Below, piece after piece: positions 7,927 through 16,587 of a stretch of 64,000 nt of DNA. Origin of the DNA: a virus; IMG/VR virus record IMGVR_UViG_3300020192_000010, positions 1-64,000 of that record, one strand, 5' to 3'. The position numbers and the translations under genes are program-made. The notes under the pieces are model-generated. The model saw only the letters and a program-made list of their open reading frames with translations, was not told the origin of the DNA and made no database searches. The first letter of the stretch is position 1. Every line of letters starts with the position of its first letter.

Positions 7927-7955
7927 TATTCTTTTTGGAGAATGATAATTATATA

Positions 7956-8915
7956 TCAAAGACTGAGAAAATACTTGTTATCTAAGTACCATTCGACAGC
8001 TTGTACAATACCGTTTTTGAACTTAATTCCAGGTGCCCAACCGAGGTTTTTAAGTTTTGATGAATCGATAGAATATCTGAAATCGTGACCCAATCGATCT
8101 GGTACAAACTTGATCAAGTCAGTACCCTTACCCATTACTTTGCAGATCTCGTAAATAACTTCCAAATTGGTGAATTCTTGATTGGCTGAGATGTTGTACG
8201 TCTCGTTGTTTCCGCCACACTCCAACACCTTCAATATACCTGCACAGTTGTCAAACACATGAGTCCAGTCACGCACCTGTTGCCCAGCCCCATAAACAGG
8301 AATTGGTTGATCTTCCAAAATGCTTTTGATAACCTTAGGAATCAGCTTTTCAGGCGTTTGTCTAGGGCCATAGTTGTTTGATGACCTAGTAATATTGTAA
8401 TTCATTCCGAATGTTTCGGAAGCCGCTTTTACAATTAATTCCCCAGAAGCTTTAGAGGCTGAGTACGGATTACGAGGGTTCATCGGAGACTCCTCTGTCC
8501 ATGAAGCATCCGTTTCCGATTTCAGCTGCCCATAAACTTCATCAGTGGATACGTAAAGCAAACGCTTAACTTCATGTTTACGACAAGCGTCTACGATAAC
8601 TTGTGTTCCAACAACATTAGAAGTAATGAACTTGTATGGATCTGTAATAGAATCATCAACGAACGTCTCGGCTGCACCGTGAACGACAATGTCTGGTTGT
8701 TCCAACTGAAACACGCAATCCATGAAATGCTTATCTGTAATATCTCCGATGTAGAATTGATGATTCTTGTTTGCGTACACAGAGTTCATGTACTGTTTGC
8801 GAACGATCTTATCTACGCTGGCAAATGTATACGGATGCTTTTCATACAGGGACTTCCGAATGAAGTTCGAAAAGATGAATCCGATACTTCCTGTGACTAA
8901 TACTTTTTGTTTCAT
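7956..8915 (-). CDS. RmlB-like dTDP-glucose 4,6-dehydratase (NAD-dependent SDR)
   Basis: This 319-aa extended SDR enzyme has an N-terminal Rossmann motif TGSIGFIFSN (8-17), the dehydratase signature STDEVYG (123-129; T124, D125, E126) and the catalytic Tyr/Lys pair in YSASK (151-155). RmlB converts dTDP-glucose to dTDP-4-keto-6-deoxyglucose, the entry to rhamnose and other deoxy-sugars. The third glycine of the GxxGxxG motif is replaced by Phe15, which is unusual. The gene overlaps the upstream GT2 gene by ATGA and ends the glycan operon, next to the mini-IS. No RmlA, C or D is in the window, so the host would have to supply the rest of any pathway. Confidence 0.85.
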   Translation of the reverse strand: MKQKVLVTGSIGFIFSNFIRKSLYEKHPYTFASVDKIVRKQYMNSVYANKNHQFYIGDITDKHFMDCVFQLEQPDIVVHGAAETFVDDSITDPYKFITSNVVGTQVIVDACRKHEVKRLLYVSTDEVYGQLKSETDASWTEESPMNPRNPYSASKASGELIVKAASETFGMNYNITRSSNNYGPRQTPEKLIPKVIKSILEDQPIPVYGAGQQVRDWTHVFDNCAGILKVLECGGNNETYNISANQEFTNLEVIYEICKVMGKGTDLIKFVPDRLGHDFRYSIDSSKLKNLGWAPGIKFKNGIVQAVEWYLDNKYFLSL

Positions 8916-9730
8916 TTAATGAGTCCATAATCACGCTGAGTATTGTAGGTCTGATCGTCAACGGCATACTTGCCGTGCCACTTAGTTCTGAACCGTTGAA
9001 TGTTAGGTTGAAAGAAAAGCTTGTTAACCGGATTCTCTTTTAGAGTTGCACTTTCGCGGTGAGATATGTTTGTCTTTCCACAATAAACTATCTTCTTTCC
9101 CATGGCGCCGATTGCCAAACAAGCATCAATATCTTCGTACATCCAAATGTACTTTTCATCGAGTCCGCCGATGCCAGACTTATTGGTCGTACAAATGTTT
9201 TTGTAATACTTAGCTTTAGTCATTACTACAGCGCCGGTTACGGCCTGGAAGTAACGATTCTGTTCAGCAACGGCGTCGCTTTCCTGTCCGGCTCGGAAAT
9301 GAATCGGCAGCTGGTTGTTCTGATGAAAAATAACTCCAGCATGTTGAATCTTATTGGTACCGGTAAAGACCAATCGTGCTCCGACCATTCCAACGTCATC
9401 GGTCATGGCTGCAATCATATTCTTTATCGAGTCGGTGTCCTGTATTTCAACGTCGTTGTTTAGTAGCAGAATGTGATCGTCTGGTGCGGCCTGTGACTTA
9501 TCAAAAAGATAGTTCATCCCCTCAGCGAATGATTGCCTGTTGTTTGGGTAGGCATACGGAATGATGCCTGGCTCATTCCAGGCAGACATCTCATCTATTG
9601 TTCTATCTTCGGAACCGTTGTCCTTGACGTGCCAGCGCCAATCCAAACTCTCCAAAGCTGGCATCAGCGAGGCCTTGAGCGGTCGAAGAAGATGGATACC
9701 GTTCCATGTCAAAGTGAGTATGTGAAGCAT
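8912..9730 (-). CDS. Family 2-type glycosyltransferase
   Basis: This 272-aa protein has the GT-A fold pattern: an N-terminal LHILTLTWNG strand, a VKDNGSEDRT nucleotide-binding segment about 35-44, and LLNNDVEI (about 89-96) as the DxD-like metal site. A later IWMYEDIDACL fits the conserved ED acceptor motif. Such enzymes move a sugar from a nucleotide donor to a glycan, lipid or protein. It follows the 332-aa gene by 1 nt and overlaps the RmlB-like gene by ATGA. The target in this phage is unknown. Confidence 0.85.
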   Translation of the reverse strand: MLHILTLTWNGIHLLRPLKASLMPALESLDWRWHVKDNGSEDRTIDEMSAWNEPGIIPYAYPNNRQSFAEGMNYLFDKSQAAPDDHILLLNNDVEIQDTDSIKNMIAAMTDDVGMVGARLVFTGTNKIQHAGVIFHQNNQLPIHFRAGQESDAVAEQNRYFQAVTGAVVMTKAKYYKNICTTNKSGIGGLDEKYIWMYEDIDACLAIGAMGKKIVYCGKTNISHRESATLKENPVNKLFFQPNIQRFRTKWHGKYAVDDQTYNTQRDYGLIK

Positions 9731-9731
9731 T

Positions 9732-10730
9732 CTATAACCCTACGTTAAGTGTTCCAAGAAAATAAACGCCACCAAGAGTGTCGAATGCAATTGATGGCCC
9801 AACGTAAATATTACGTGTTAACGGAATGTGCTGCCCGACATTATAACTAACTGGCGTTACCAAGAAATTAATCTTTTGATTGTTCATAGCGTATCCGGCG
9901 CCGAGCCCCAAGAATGTCCAAGCCGGTTGAGCTTTGAATTGTCCATATGACATAAAAGCAAGGCTTAAAGAGGGTACCGCATCGGCATTGAGTTGCTGAG
10001 CATTCATGCCACCTGATATACCAAGGTAAAGTCTAGGGTTCCAAAATGAAAATGATGGAGTCGGATATTCTTGAAGAAAACGACTATTGTCTAGTTTAAC
10101 TTCGAACTTTTCACCATTCGATTCAATTTGCATTTTGTTGTAAGCATATTCTTTTCCGTTCTCGTCTTTACCAAGAACAGTGGTCGTCGTATACGTACGA
10201 GGGTAAACGGTCACATCCCATGGTTTATCTTTCCATGAGCTGAATCCTACCTGGCCCACCGGTACATTCACATTAGAGAACTTCTCATCAAGCTTCAACT
10301 GCTGGGTATTGTGTTGGTAGCCATATGGATCGGGACAAGGCAACTGGGCTCCATTGCAATCGACTGTCGGGCCAGTTCCTGGGTTGCCTGGGATTGTGCC
10401 GGTTGAAGATATATTAGTGAATTTTTGCTCTGCACTCTTAGCCACAACGACATTGATTCCGTCAACCTTGGCATTGAGTTTATCCAAATCGTTCTGCACA
10501 ACCTTCAAATCAACACCATTGCTTTTGGCAAAGTCTTCAATGTCCTTCTTGGTAGCCCACTCTTTCTGAGCCCTAAGGATATTGTCAGCCAACTGCTTCT
10601 GAAGCGTGATTTCAGATTCGATAGCTGTTTGTCGCTTGCCATTCTCTACTTGCTTCACGATGATGAAAATGAGAGCAGCAGCCACCAGGATGGCGCCGAG
10701 CCATATTAGAATTTTGGTACTTAGAGTCAT
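9732..10730 (-). CDS. N-terminally anchored protein with coiled coil and C-terminal beta-barrel-like domain
   Basis: This 332-aa protein has one N-terminal membrane helix (7-25) followed by a charged helical/coiled-coil region (about 28-95). Next comes a short Pro/Gly/Cys linker (CNGAQLPCPDP) and a beta-rich C-terminal half. The final ~110 residues alternate in the manner of an outer-membrane barrel (RLYLGISGG, LGLGAGYAM, IYVGPSIAFD), ending YFLGTLNVGL. An inner-membrane anchor joined to an outer-membrane-like barrel would span the envelope, as a one-gene spanin does, but it has no lipobox and the spanin idea is speculation. It is coupled to the 50-aa gene by TAATG. It could also be a virion protein. 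Confidence 0.6.
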   Translation of the reverse strand: MTLSTKILIWLGAILVAAALIFIIVKQVENGKRQTAIESEITLQKQLADNILRAQKEWATKKDIEDFAKSNGVDLKVVQNDLDKLNAKVDGINVVVAKSAEQKFTNISSTGTIPGNPGTGPTVDCNGAQLPCPDPYGYQHNTQQLKLDEKFSNVNVPVGQVGFSSWKDKPWDVTVYPRTYTTTTVLGKDENGKEYAYNKMQIESNGEKFEVKLDNSRFLQEYPTPSFSFWNPRLYLGISGGMNAQQLNADAVPSLSLAFMSYGQFKAQPAWTFLGLGAGYAMNNQKINFLVTPVSYNVGQHIPLTRNIYVGPSIAFDTLGGVYFLGTLNVGL

Positions 10731-10882
10731 TATTGTAGCCGTTTCTTAGTGGGGTTGAATAAGCGGTCAAATCCATCAGTCATCTTGAGCATAAGATCTC
10801 TGTCGTCTTTAGCTTCAACTTGAATCGTAACAGCCTGTTCGCGGCGATCTATATTATACGTAAGCGTTACATTATATTTCAT
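10730..10882 (-). CDS. Small 50-aa protein in the glycan operon
   Basis: The frame begins MKYNVTLTYNIDRR and ends KKRLQ. Its ATG overlaps the stop of the upstream glycosyltransferase (ATGA, 10882-10879) and its TAA overlaps the ATG of the 332-aa gene (TAATG). Both overlaps fit exactly the coupling used throughout the region, so it is very likely translated. The sequence predicts a short beta-beta-alpha fold (strands MKYNVTLTYNI and QAVTIQVEA). No function is recognised. Confidence 0.65.
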   Translation of the reverse strand: MKYNVTLTYNIDRREQAVTIQVEAKDDRDLMLKMTDGFDRLFNPTKKRLQ

Positions 10883-11589
10883 TTGCCCAGCCACTTCTTT
10901 TTGAATATCTGTTGGGCAGGACTGTACAGCCCAGATAGCCCGATTGATGTACTCGTAACCTTACCGAAATGAGTAACCGGTACCTTCATGATTTCGAAAT
11001 TGAAACCCTGAGCACGTGCCCGAAACGTCATATCGGTATCTTCAAAGTAAGCTAGACCGAACTCGGTTGAGAACGGCCCCATATCGCCAGGCAGAATAAG
11101 CTTCTCATAAGAGTCTCGGGTAGCGGTCAAATTCCAACCACCCATGTACCAATGATTGCCTTCAAATCGATCTGTCTCCTGAACGAAATTCAATTGTTCA
11201 TTCAAGATTCCGACTGTGGGACCGACCATATAATCTTTGTCACAGGCAAAGACATTTAAAAAATCTAGAATAGGCTTGGTCCAGGTTTCATGATCCTTTT
11301 GAACACGGATGTCGTTGTTCAAAAACATAACTGCGTCGCCGATAGACTCGGCAAATCCACGATTGCACGCTTTAGCAAAGCCTTCGTTTACATCATTGCG
11401 TATGTACTTGAAATTACTGCGTTTAATTTGTGCCAACGCATTCGTACCGTCAGAACTTCCGTTATCCACAACTACAATCTCGTGGCTGTCAGGAAGCCTG
11501 AACAGATCGTTTAAGCATGCGCTAGTAAAATTGTACTTATTAAATACCGGTACGACTATGGATAAAACTTTAGCTGAAGGTTCAGACAT
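10879..11589 (-). CDS. Family 2 glycosyltransferase
   Basis: This 236-aa GT-A enzyme has N-terminal LSIVVPVFNKYNFT, EIVVVDNGSSDGT (about 38-50) and FLNNDIRV (about 89-96, DxD-like). An acceptor-site region YFEDTDMTFRARAQG follows about 180. This is a textbook rhamnosyl- or galactofuranosyl-transferase-like GT2 layout, but donor specificity cannot be read from sequence. It lies 4 nt after the GT4 gene and overlaps the 50-aa gene. Confidence 0.9.
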   Translation of the reverse strand: MSEPSAKVLSIVVPVFNKYNFTSACLNDLFRLPDSHEIVVVDNGSSDGTNALAQIKRSNFKYIRNDVNEGFAKACNRGFAESIGDAVMFLNNDIRVQKDHETWTKPILDFLNVFACDKDYMVGPTVGILNEQLNFVQETDRFEGNHWYMGGWNLTATRDSYEKLILPGDMGPFSTEFGLAYFEDTDMTFRARAQGFNFEIMKVPVTHFGKVTSTSIGLSGLYSPAQQIFKKKWLGK

Positions 11590-11593
11590 ATAA

Positions 11594-12670
11594 TCATATG
11601 GCTAGTGCAAGAATCTTATCGACAACTGCATTCCAAGTGTATTGTGGAATTATTTGACTGTTTATAGCATTGAATTGAGATTTTAACTCAACAACATTTG
11701 TAACGGCATGCCGAATCTTATCGACAGCATCATCAACATCAGCTCTGAATATCTTTGCGTATGGAGATTGAGTCCAGTATTGCATACGAGGAGGAGCCAT
11801 CTCTTCTTTACCTTCGATCAAAACAGAGTTGGTATCGTTTAAAAAATCTAGTTGGCCGCCATAACGAGGCGAAACGATTATGTTTTTACAAGCCATTGCT
11901 TCTAGGCCTGGCATCCAAAAACACTCCGCAAACGACATGGTCCACGTGATGTCACATGCATTATAAAGTGAATATATGTTTGGAATGAATCCACGAACAA
12001 TTTCTACTTCAGCGTGGTCACGAAACTCACTCTCGAACTGAGAGTAGATGTCTCTAAAAGAGTGCTCCCACTTCTGGGCTCCTACCGACTCAACGATTTT
12101 TAGTACAAGACAGACATCATCTTTCTTAGTGAAAGCAAGGCCGAATGCCCGCAGCAATCCGATAAAATTTTTTCTAATGTGTGGTTGCGCAATATTCGCG
12201 CAAATCTTTACAGTCTTCTTTGTCTTAAGACTAAGAGGAGGGGCCGCAGCATCAGACGGATCGATACCATGAGGCACAACCGTCATTTTAGATTCTGGAA
12301 TTCCATTGTTAGCAAATATGCGCTTAGAAAACTCAGACGATGGCAACATACGGTCACAGTAAACGTGACCCTTTGCAAAACCATTTGGAAGAACTGTTGT
12401 TTCATAGTTCCAAATTCCAAAACGATTCTTCTTTCCGTATCTGAGGTGTTCAACGAAATTCTTTAGCGTCGTATAGCTTAGCTGTAGATCGTATTCGGCT
12501 TCAGGTTTGTCTTTTAGAAAAGGTTTTAGGTCGTCGGGAAAGTATTGCGTACCATTCGTCGATATTAAATCAACGTCATGTCCCGCAGCAATCAGATTGC
12601 GAGAAATGTTTTGAGCCACTATAGCCCATGAATGATTAGTGCCCAGATATCCTTGCCATTTTATTTTCAT
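11594..12670 (-). CDS. Family 4-type (GT-B) glycosyltransferase
   Basis: This 358-aa protein has two Rossmann-like halves. The N-terminal half begins KIKWQGYLGTNHSW and has AGHDVDLIST. The C-terminal half has VKICANIAQPHIRKN, then IVRGFIP and a donor-binding segment SFAECFWMPGLEAMAC (E-x7-E type, with acidic residues spaced as in GT4). It is probably a nucleotide-sugar-dependent retaining transferase. Its ATG abuts the stop of the 239-aa gene directly (TAAATG). It acts with the two GT2 enzymes and the RmlB-like enzyme in a glycan pathway whose product is unknown. Confidence 0.85.
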   Translation of the reverse strand: MKIKWQGYLGTNHSWAIVAQNISRNLIAAGHDVDLISTNGTQYFPDDLKPFLKDKPEAEYDLQLSYTTLKNFVEHLRYGKKNRFGIWNYETTVLPNGFAKGHVYCDRMLPSSEFSKRIFANNGIPESKMTVVPHGIDPSDAAAPPLSLKTKKTVKICANIAQPHIRKNFIGLLRAFGLAFTKKDDVCLVLKIVESVGAQKWEHSFRDIYSQFESEFRDHAEVEIVRGFIPNIYSLYNACDITWTMSFAECFWMPGLEAMACKNIIVSPRYGGQLDFLNDTNSVLIEGKEEMAPPRMQYWTQSPYAKIFRADVDDAVDKIRHAVTNVVELKSQFNAINSQIIPQYTWNAVVDKILALAI

Positions 12671-13390
12671 TTAGTCCCAAAGGCCGCGTCTTATTTTCAT
12701 TAGTCTAATGAGCATTTCATCATCCTTAGCGGAAGATGCCTGGTCCGCCTGGAGCCATATTGCAGATGCAGCACGATAAACCTTTTCATCCGTTTTATCC
12801 CGGCTCGCATCGAAAAGAGCGTCGACGATATCGTGTTCCTCTTTACGTCCAGTTATCCACCAGTTGTAAAGCTCCATTGTCTCTACATAGGCATCGTGCT
12901 GAGGCCGCATTCCTCCAGCGTCAATCTGAGCGAGCGTGTAGGTGTCCAAAAGATTATGGGGTGAGCCCTCTTCTACAAACCTTTGTAGAATCACAAAGTT
13001 AGCTAAAAGAATTTGCTCACATGCATCAAGATAACCCCATTTGTATTTGTAAGAGGGGCTTTTATTTTTTCTTAAATCGACGATATGAAAAATGTGCGAT
13101 TTAAGCGTATGGGCTTTAATAAAATATATTACGCGATCAATCGGGCTAATGAATTTTATTTTGAACCAGTGCCAGCAGTCTGGAATCGTTTCTGATATGA
13201 AGTATCGGAAAGGATAGCGAATTTTCACTTCCTTCTCCCAATCTTCCCACGTGTAAGCGTCGGGTGAGAGAAAAGACTGAAACCTTCTGCTTTGAAGCGC
13301 ATTGTAACTGGAATGACCAAGATCCTTAGGACTTGGAACCTTGATGGTTACCCTGTACCACTCTCTGATGTTCTTCCAAAAATTCATCAT
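12671..13390 (-). CDS. Unknown conserved-looking phage protein, 239 aa
   Basis: No catalytic motif is seen. The protein is rich in Trp, Tyr and His. It has an amphipathic central part (PFRYFISETIPDCWHWFKIKF, then KSHIFHIVDLR) and a helical segment (YKYKWGYLDACEQILLANFVILQRFVEE) of a kind I associate with uncharacterised proteins of tailed phages. It opens the glycan operon, immediately upstream of the GT4 gene, starting at the first of two adjacent ATGs. Its ribosome-binding site is weak. Confidence 0.55.
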   Translation of the reverse strand: MMNFWKNIREWYRVTIKVPSPKDLGHSSYNALQSRRFQSFLSPDAYTWEDWEKEVKIRYPFRYFISETIPDCWHWFKIKFISPIDRVIYFIKAHTLKSHIFHIVDLRKNKSPSYKYKWGYLDACEQILLANFVILQRFVEEGSPHNLLDTYTLAQIDAGGMRPQHDAYVETMELYNWWITGRKEEHDIVDALFDASRDKTDEKVYRAASAIWLQADQASSAKDDEMLIRLMKIRRGLWD

Positions 13391-13428
13391 ATGTAAATAT
13401 GACTAGCTAAACTTACTCACTCGTCAAA

Positions 13429-16400
13429 TCACAAACCAAGAATATTTCTCATCTTGGAAGAGTCTACGGTAATGAAATTGTTATTGAACCCAGCTTTTTT
13501 AAGGTGAACAGTTATCTGTACCTTTGTCGAAAGGGTCAATTTGGTATCTGTTTCTTTTAGATGGCTGAAGTTGAGTCGTAAAACTCCGGTAGACGGATCG
13601 ATATGTACACCCATCTTGTCGTCTACTAGAACGCCTTCATAGCCATCCGTAGATAAACCTTCTAGTTCTGGGTAGAACGATTGAATCGATACGGCGAAGC
13701 GCGCCTGATTCAGAAGAAGACCTTCAGGATTTGTAATGAATGAATTATCTGCGAAACGCATTGCCGTGTAACCCAAACGAGTTGTTCCGTTACCATTGTA
13801 ATCTGCTACGAAATCGGTGAACATATTCACTACTTTTTCGTCATCAAAATCAACTGTTGGTACGTTTAGGATAATGGTTCCGACTTCATAGTCTACCTTG
13901 TAAAGCGAACCGTTTGGCGATACCAGTTCACGAGCGACAACAAGATTACCAGGAACGAAGAAATCATTACGGCCCGGATCAACCTCTGTGGTGGCTGGAT
14001 ACGTAACAGATGTCGTACCTTCGCGAGCAGCAGCGAATGTCTCGACGTCTTCGTCTTCAGAGAATACGGCCGTGACCAGCTTTACATTTGGTGATGTAGC
14101 TACCAAATCTGAACGCCATGTCAAACGCTTAGTAATTGAAAACGGTATATCCACTGAGAAGTCGTGAGCCAAAAATGTATTGTCCAAATCAGAAATGTCT
14201 GGATCAGGATGAATTACATCTGCACGATTAGATAGATTGTTTGGATAATTATCGTTACGATCAATGAAGTCTTCAAGGGTCAGAAGAAGCGTGCGGAATG
14301 TAGTTCCGACACGATTGGCGGGACTCGTCACTGCTGGGATCGGCTGAACACCCAGTACATAGTTTCCGATGTAGGTTATGTCATTACTACCAACATAACC
14401 GTCTCCGTTAATATCTGATCTAAGAATTTCAAAAATCTTATCTGTATCTCTGAAAAACTTACGAATCTGTAATGTATCGGTGTTTACGAGAGCGATTATA
14501 TCAAATGTACCGTTATTCTCATCGGATGATCCACTTAAAACAATTTGACAAGTCAAATAATTAGGAATCAAAGAGAAATTGGTTGTAAGGTCCAGGAACG
14601 TTGCCACACGGCCATCGACAGGGTCGACCGTTACTTTACCAGTACCAGATGCCACGACCGTTACGCCCTGAACGATATCGTAAGTGACGGGCGTTGCTGT
14701 AGTGAAATAATTTGTACTACTCTGATAGTCTGCAAGTGTTGGTGATAACACTAGATCTTGATCTAATAGATCAGCAGCTAGCGATGCATCCGTGTCGTCT
14801 ACAAGCCCATCCCCATTAACGTCACCATAAATCATGGTTCGTACTTCAGCGCTGGCGATACGATAAAATGTATTGGGCAGCGCCGAATTAGGGATAAACT
14901 TTGCTTCGACGAGATCGCCGTTCAACAGAGCTGTTAGCAAATGAATATTGTTATCCGGATCGTCGTTCGATTCGTTAAGCTTTATTATAGCTTTGTTCTT
15001 GAACATGCCGAAATGATAGAAACTTGACGTTACCAAGCTTGTCCCGGCGTCGATGGACTTGATATTTCTATCTTGTATCGAGCCTAGAACGAGCGGATCT
15101 CCGGCCGATTGCAGCTGAGTCAATCCGGTAGCATTTACAATGCTTACATTTGGAACTAACTGTTGTCTTGAATCGACAGGGTTACCTGTTCGCTGATCTT
15201 GAACCTCTGCACTGAATTCAGTGGAAGCTTCAAGCACGCCATAGAATGGCAGGCTGGTAGAGAACGAAAGATTGCGCAAGTAGTTGTCGACAGTGGCGCC
15301 GGTCGTCTCATCTGGAGCGGTTCTTGGTAAGAAAACGCCTTGGCCAGCATCATAAGCTTGGCCATCAGATACCTTTGCCGAATCGGTCCAAACCTGAAAC
15401 CATAAATCTTCTTCTTGAATGTCAACCCACGTTGTTCCGTTGAATATAGTTACGCGTGAATCATCAACGCGGTCGTTACCTACTGGCATTAAAAGATTGC
15501 ACTTGTTTGCCGAACCAGAACGTTTAACCGTTACGGCATAGAAATTACCTACCGTAAGGCTTCCGCTCGCAACCGGAGTATTACTAAAAACGAAATCAAC
15601 TGGTTGCAAGTACCCGTCAAGAATGACTCCATTGCTTTCAAGCGTTGAATAGTTGAAGCTAACCTGTGCAAGCGGTAGGTTGGATGGTGAAAAGTCGATA
15701 GCCAATTCTGGCGTGATCTCTGACGGAGACGACACAGAAGATTGAAGAGCATAGATACTTACGACAAGGTCTCCGCTCCATGTCAAATCTGAAGGGGTAA
15801 CGGTGTTTTCTACGCCAAGGAGAAGAGATACCTTTTGAATGTTGGTCGTCTCTGCCTTGAACTTTTGCCCAAGCTGGGTCGTTACGTCGTTAACTAATAG
15901 CTTGCGAAGTTGCTTATAGCTTGTCGATACGCCAAGCGTGTCGATGTTGTAGCCAGATGCGGCAGCCTGAAGCATGGATGCGAGCGTGGCATAACCGCTA
16001 TCTAGAAAGAAATCTCTGAAAAATAGGTTTGGCTCTACATCTTGTGCCAACATGATCGTGTCACGTGATAGATAAAATGGTGACACTTCACGCACAACAA
16101 TACGACCACCAAGATTGAATGAGCGGCCCTCATCGCCTAACATATCGTTGAACAGTACAGACAAAATTTGAGTGTAGTGTTTAAACGTTACTTGTTTTTC
16201 ATTCTTGCTGAAATAGAAGGTGTCATATTGCAAATCGCCATTAAAATCCAAACCAATTACGGCTGCCTTGACTTGTTTACGGCCTGCGGCAAGCGAACCT
16301 GTTAACTCAAGTTCTAGTTGAACTCCGCTATCTTCATCTGTTGGCTGTAGCGTTGGAGCTATCGGCTTACCATCTAACGTTCCGGCTGTAAGCTGAGCTA

Positions 16401-16587
16401 CATCTGTATCAAGTAATATGCGTTGTGTTAACGACTCAGAGAGTACGCCTGTACCTATATGATTGTTAATCAAAGAGGAAGATATTTGGTCGTTATGCTC
16501 CTGCTCTGTGGTTAGATCCTCTTCACCGACTTGCTGAGAATCGAACCATACGTTTTTTAGTGCAGAAACTGGTTTTCTTTGGGTCAT
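13429..16587 (-). CDS. Large virion protein with two dockerin-type calcium loops
   Basis: This 1052-aa beta-rich protein sits at the end of the baseplate gene set. Two segments match type I dockerin repeats: GDVNGDGLVDDTD with following helix (about residues 586-612) and DINGDGYVGSND with following helix (about 721-748). Both have Asp/Asn at the calcium-loop positions. In cellulosomal dockerins the two loops are adjacent; here an Ig-like segment of about 110 residues separates them. The N-terminus carries an acidic region followed by beta domains. The start overlaps the HNH gene stop (ATGA). It is probably a peripheral baseplate or fibre component; cohesin partners are not seen. Confidence 0.75.
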   Translation of the reverse strand: MTQRKPVSALKNVWFDSQQVGEEDLTTEQEHNDQISSSLINNHIGTGVLSESLTQRILLDTDVAQLTAGTLDGKPIAPTLQPTDEDSGVQLELELTGSLAAGRKQVKAAVIGLDFNGDLQYDTFYFSKNEKQVTFKHYTQILSVLFNDMLGDEGRSFNLGGRIVVREVSPFYLSRDTIMLAQDVEPNLFFRDFFLDSGYATLASMLQAAASGYNIDTLGVSTSYKQLRKLLVNDVTTQLGQKFKAETTNIQKVSLLLGVENTVTPSDLTWSGDLVVSIYALQSSVSSPSEITPELAIDFSPSNLPLAQVSFNYSTLESNGVILDGYLQPVDFVFSNTPVASGSLTVGNFYAVTVKRSGSANKCNLLMPVGNDRVDDSRVTIFNGTTWVDIQEEDLWFQVWTDSAKVSDGQAYDAGQGVFLPRTAPDETTGATVDNYLRNLSFSTSLPFYGVLEASTEFSAEVQDQRTGNPVDSRQQLVPNVSIVNATGLTQLQSAGDPLVLGSIQDRNIKSIDAGTSLVTSSFYHFGMFKNKAIIKLNESNDDPDNNIHLLTALLNGDLVEAKFIPNSALPNTFYRIASAEVRTMIYGDVNGDGLVDDTDASLAADLLDQDLVLSPTLADYQSSTNYFTTATPVTYDIVQGVTVVASGTGKVTVDPVDGRVATFLDLTTNFSLIPNYLTCQIVLSGSSDENNGTFDIIALVNTDTLQIRKFFRDTDKIFEILRSDINGDGYVGSNDITYIGNYVLGVQPIPAVTSPANRVGTTFRTLLLTLEDFIDRNDNYPNNLSNRADVIHPDPDISDLDNTFLAHDFSVDIPFSITKRLTWRSDLVATSPNVKLVTAVFSEDEDVETFAAAREGTTSVTYPATTEVDPGRNDFFVPGNLVVARELVSPNGSLYKVDYEVGTIILNVPTVDFDDEKVVNMFTDFVADYNGNGTTRLGYTAMRFADNSFITNPEGLLLNQARFAVSIQSFYPELEGLSTDGYEGVLVDDKMGVHIDPSTGVLRLNFSHLKETDTKLTLSTKVQITVHLKKAGFNNNFITVDSSKMRNILGL

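Larger units (their letters stand above)
7553..7948 (-). mobile_element. Miniature, internally deleted IS200/IS605-family element
   Basis: On the minus strand the element starts after TTAT (7945-7948), has the same left-end hairpin as the copy at 1-111, keeps the first TnpB codons, and then jumps to the TnpB C-terminal domain. It ends with a right-end hairpin and TTCAC (7557-7553). About 395 bp remain, so most of tnpB is deleted. Without TnpA it could move only in trans, like the palindrome-associated mini-elements known for this family. It sits between the rmlB-like gene and the tubulin-like gene, immediately upstream of the latter's ribosome-binding site. Confidence 0.8.
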
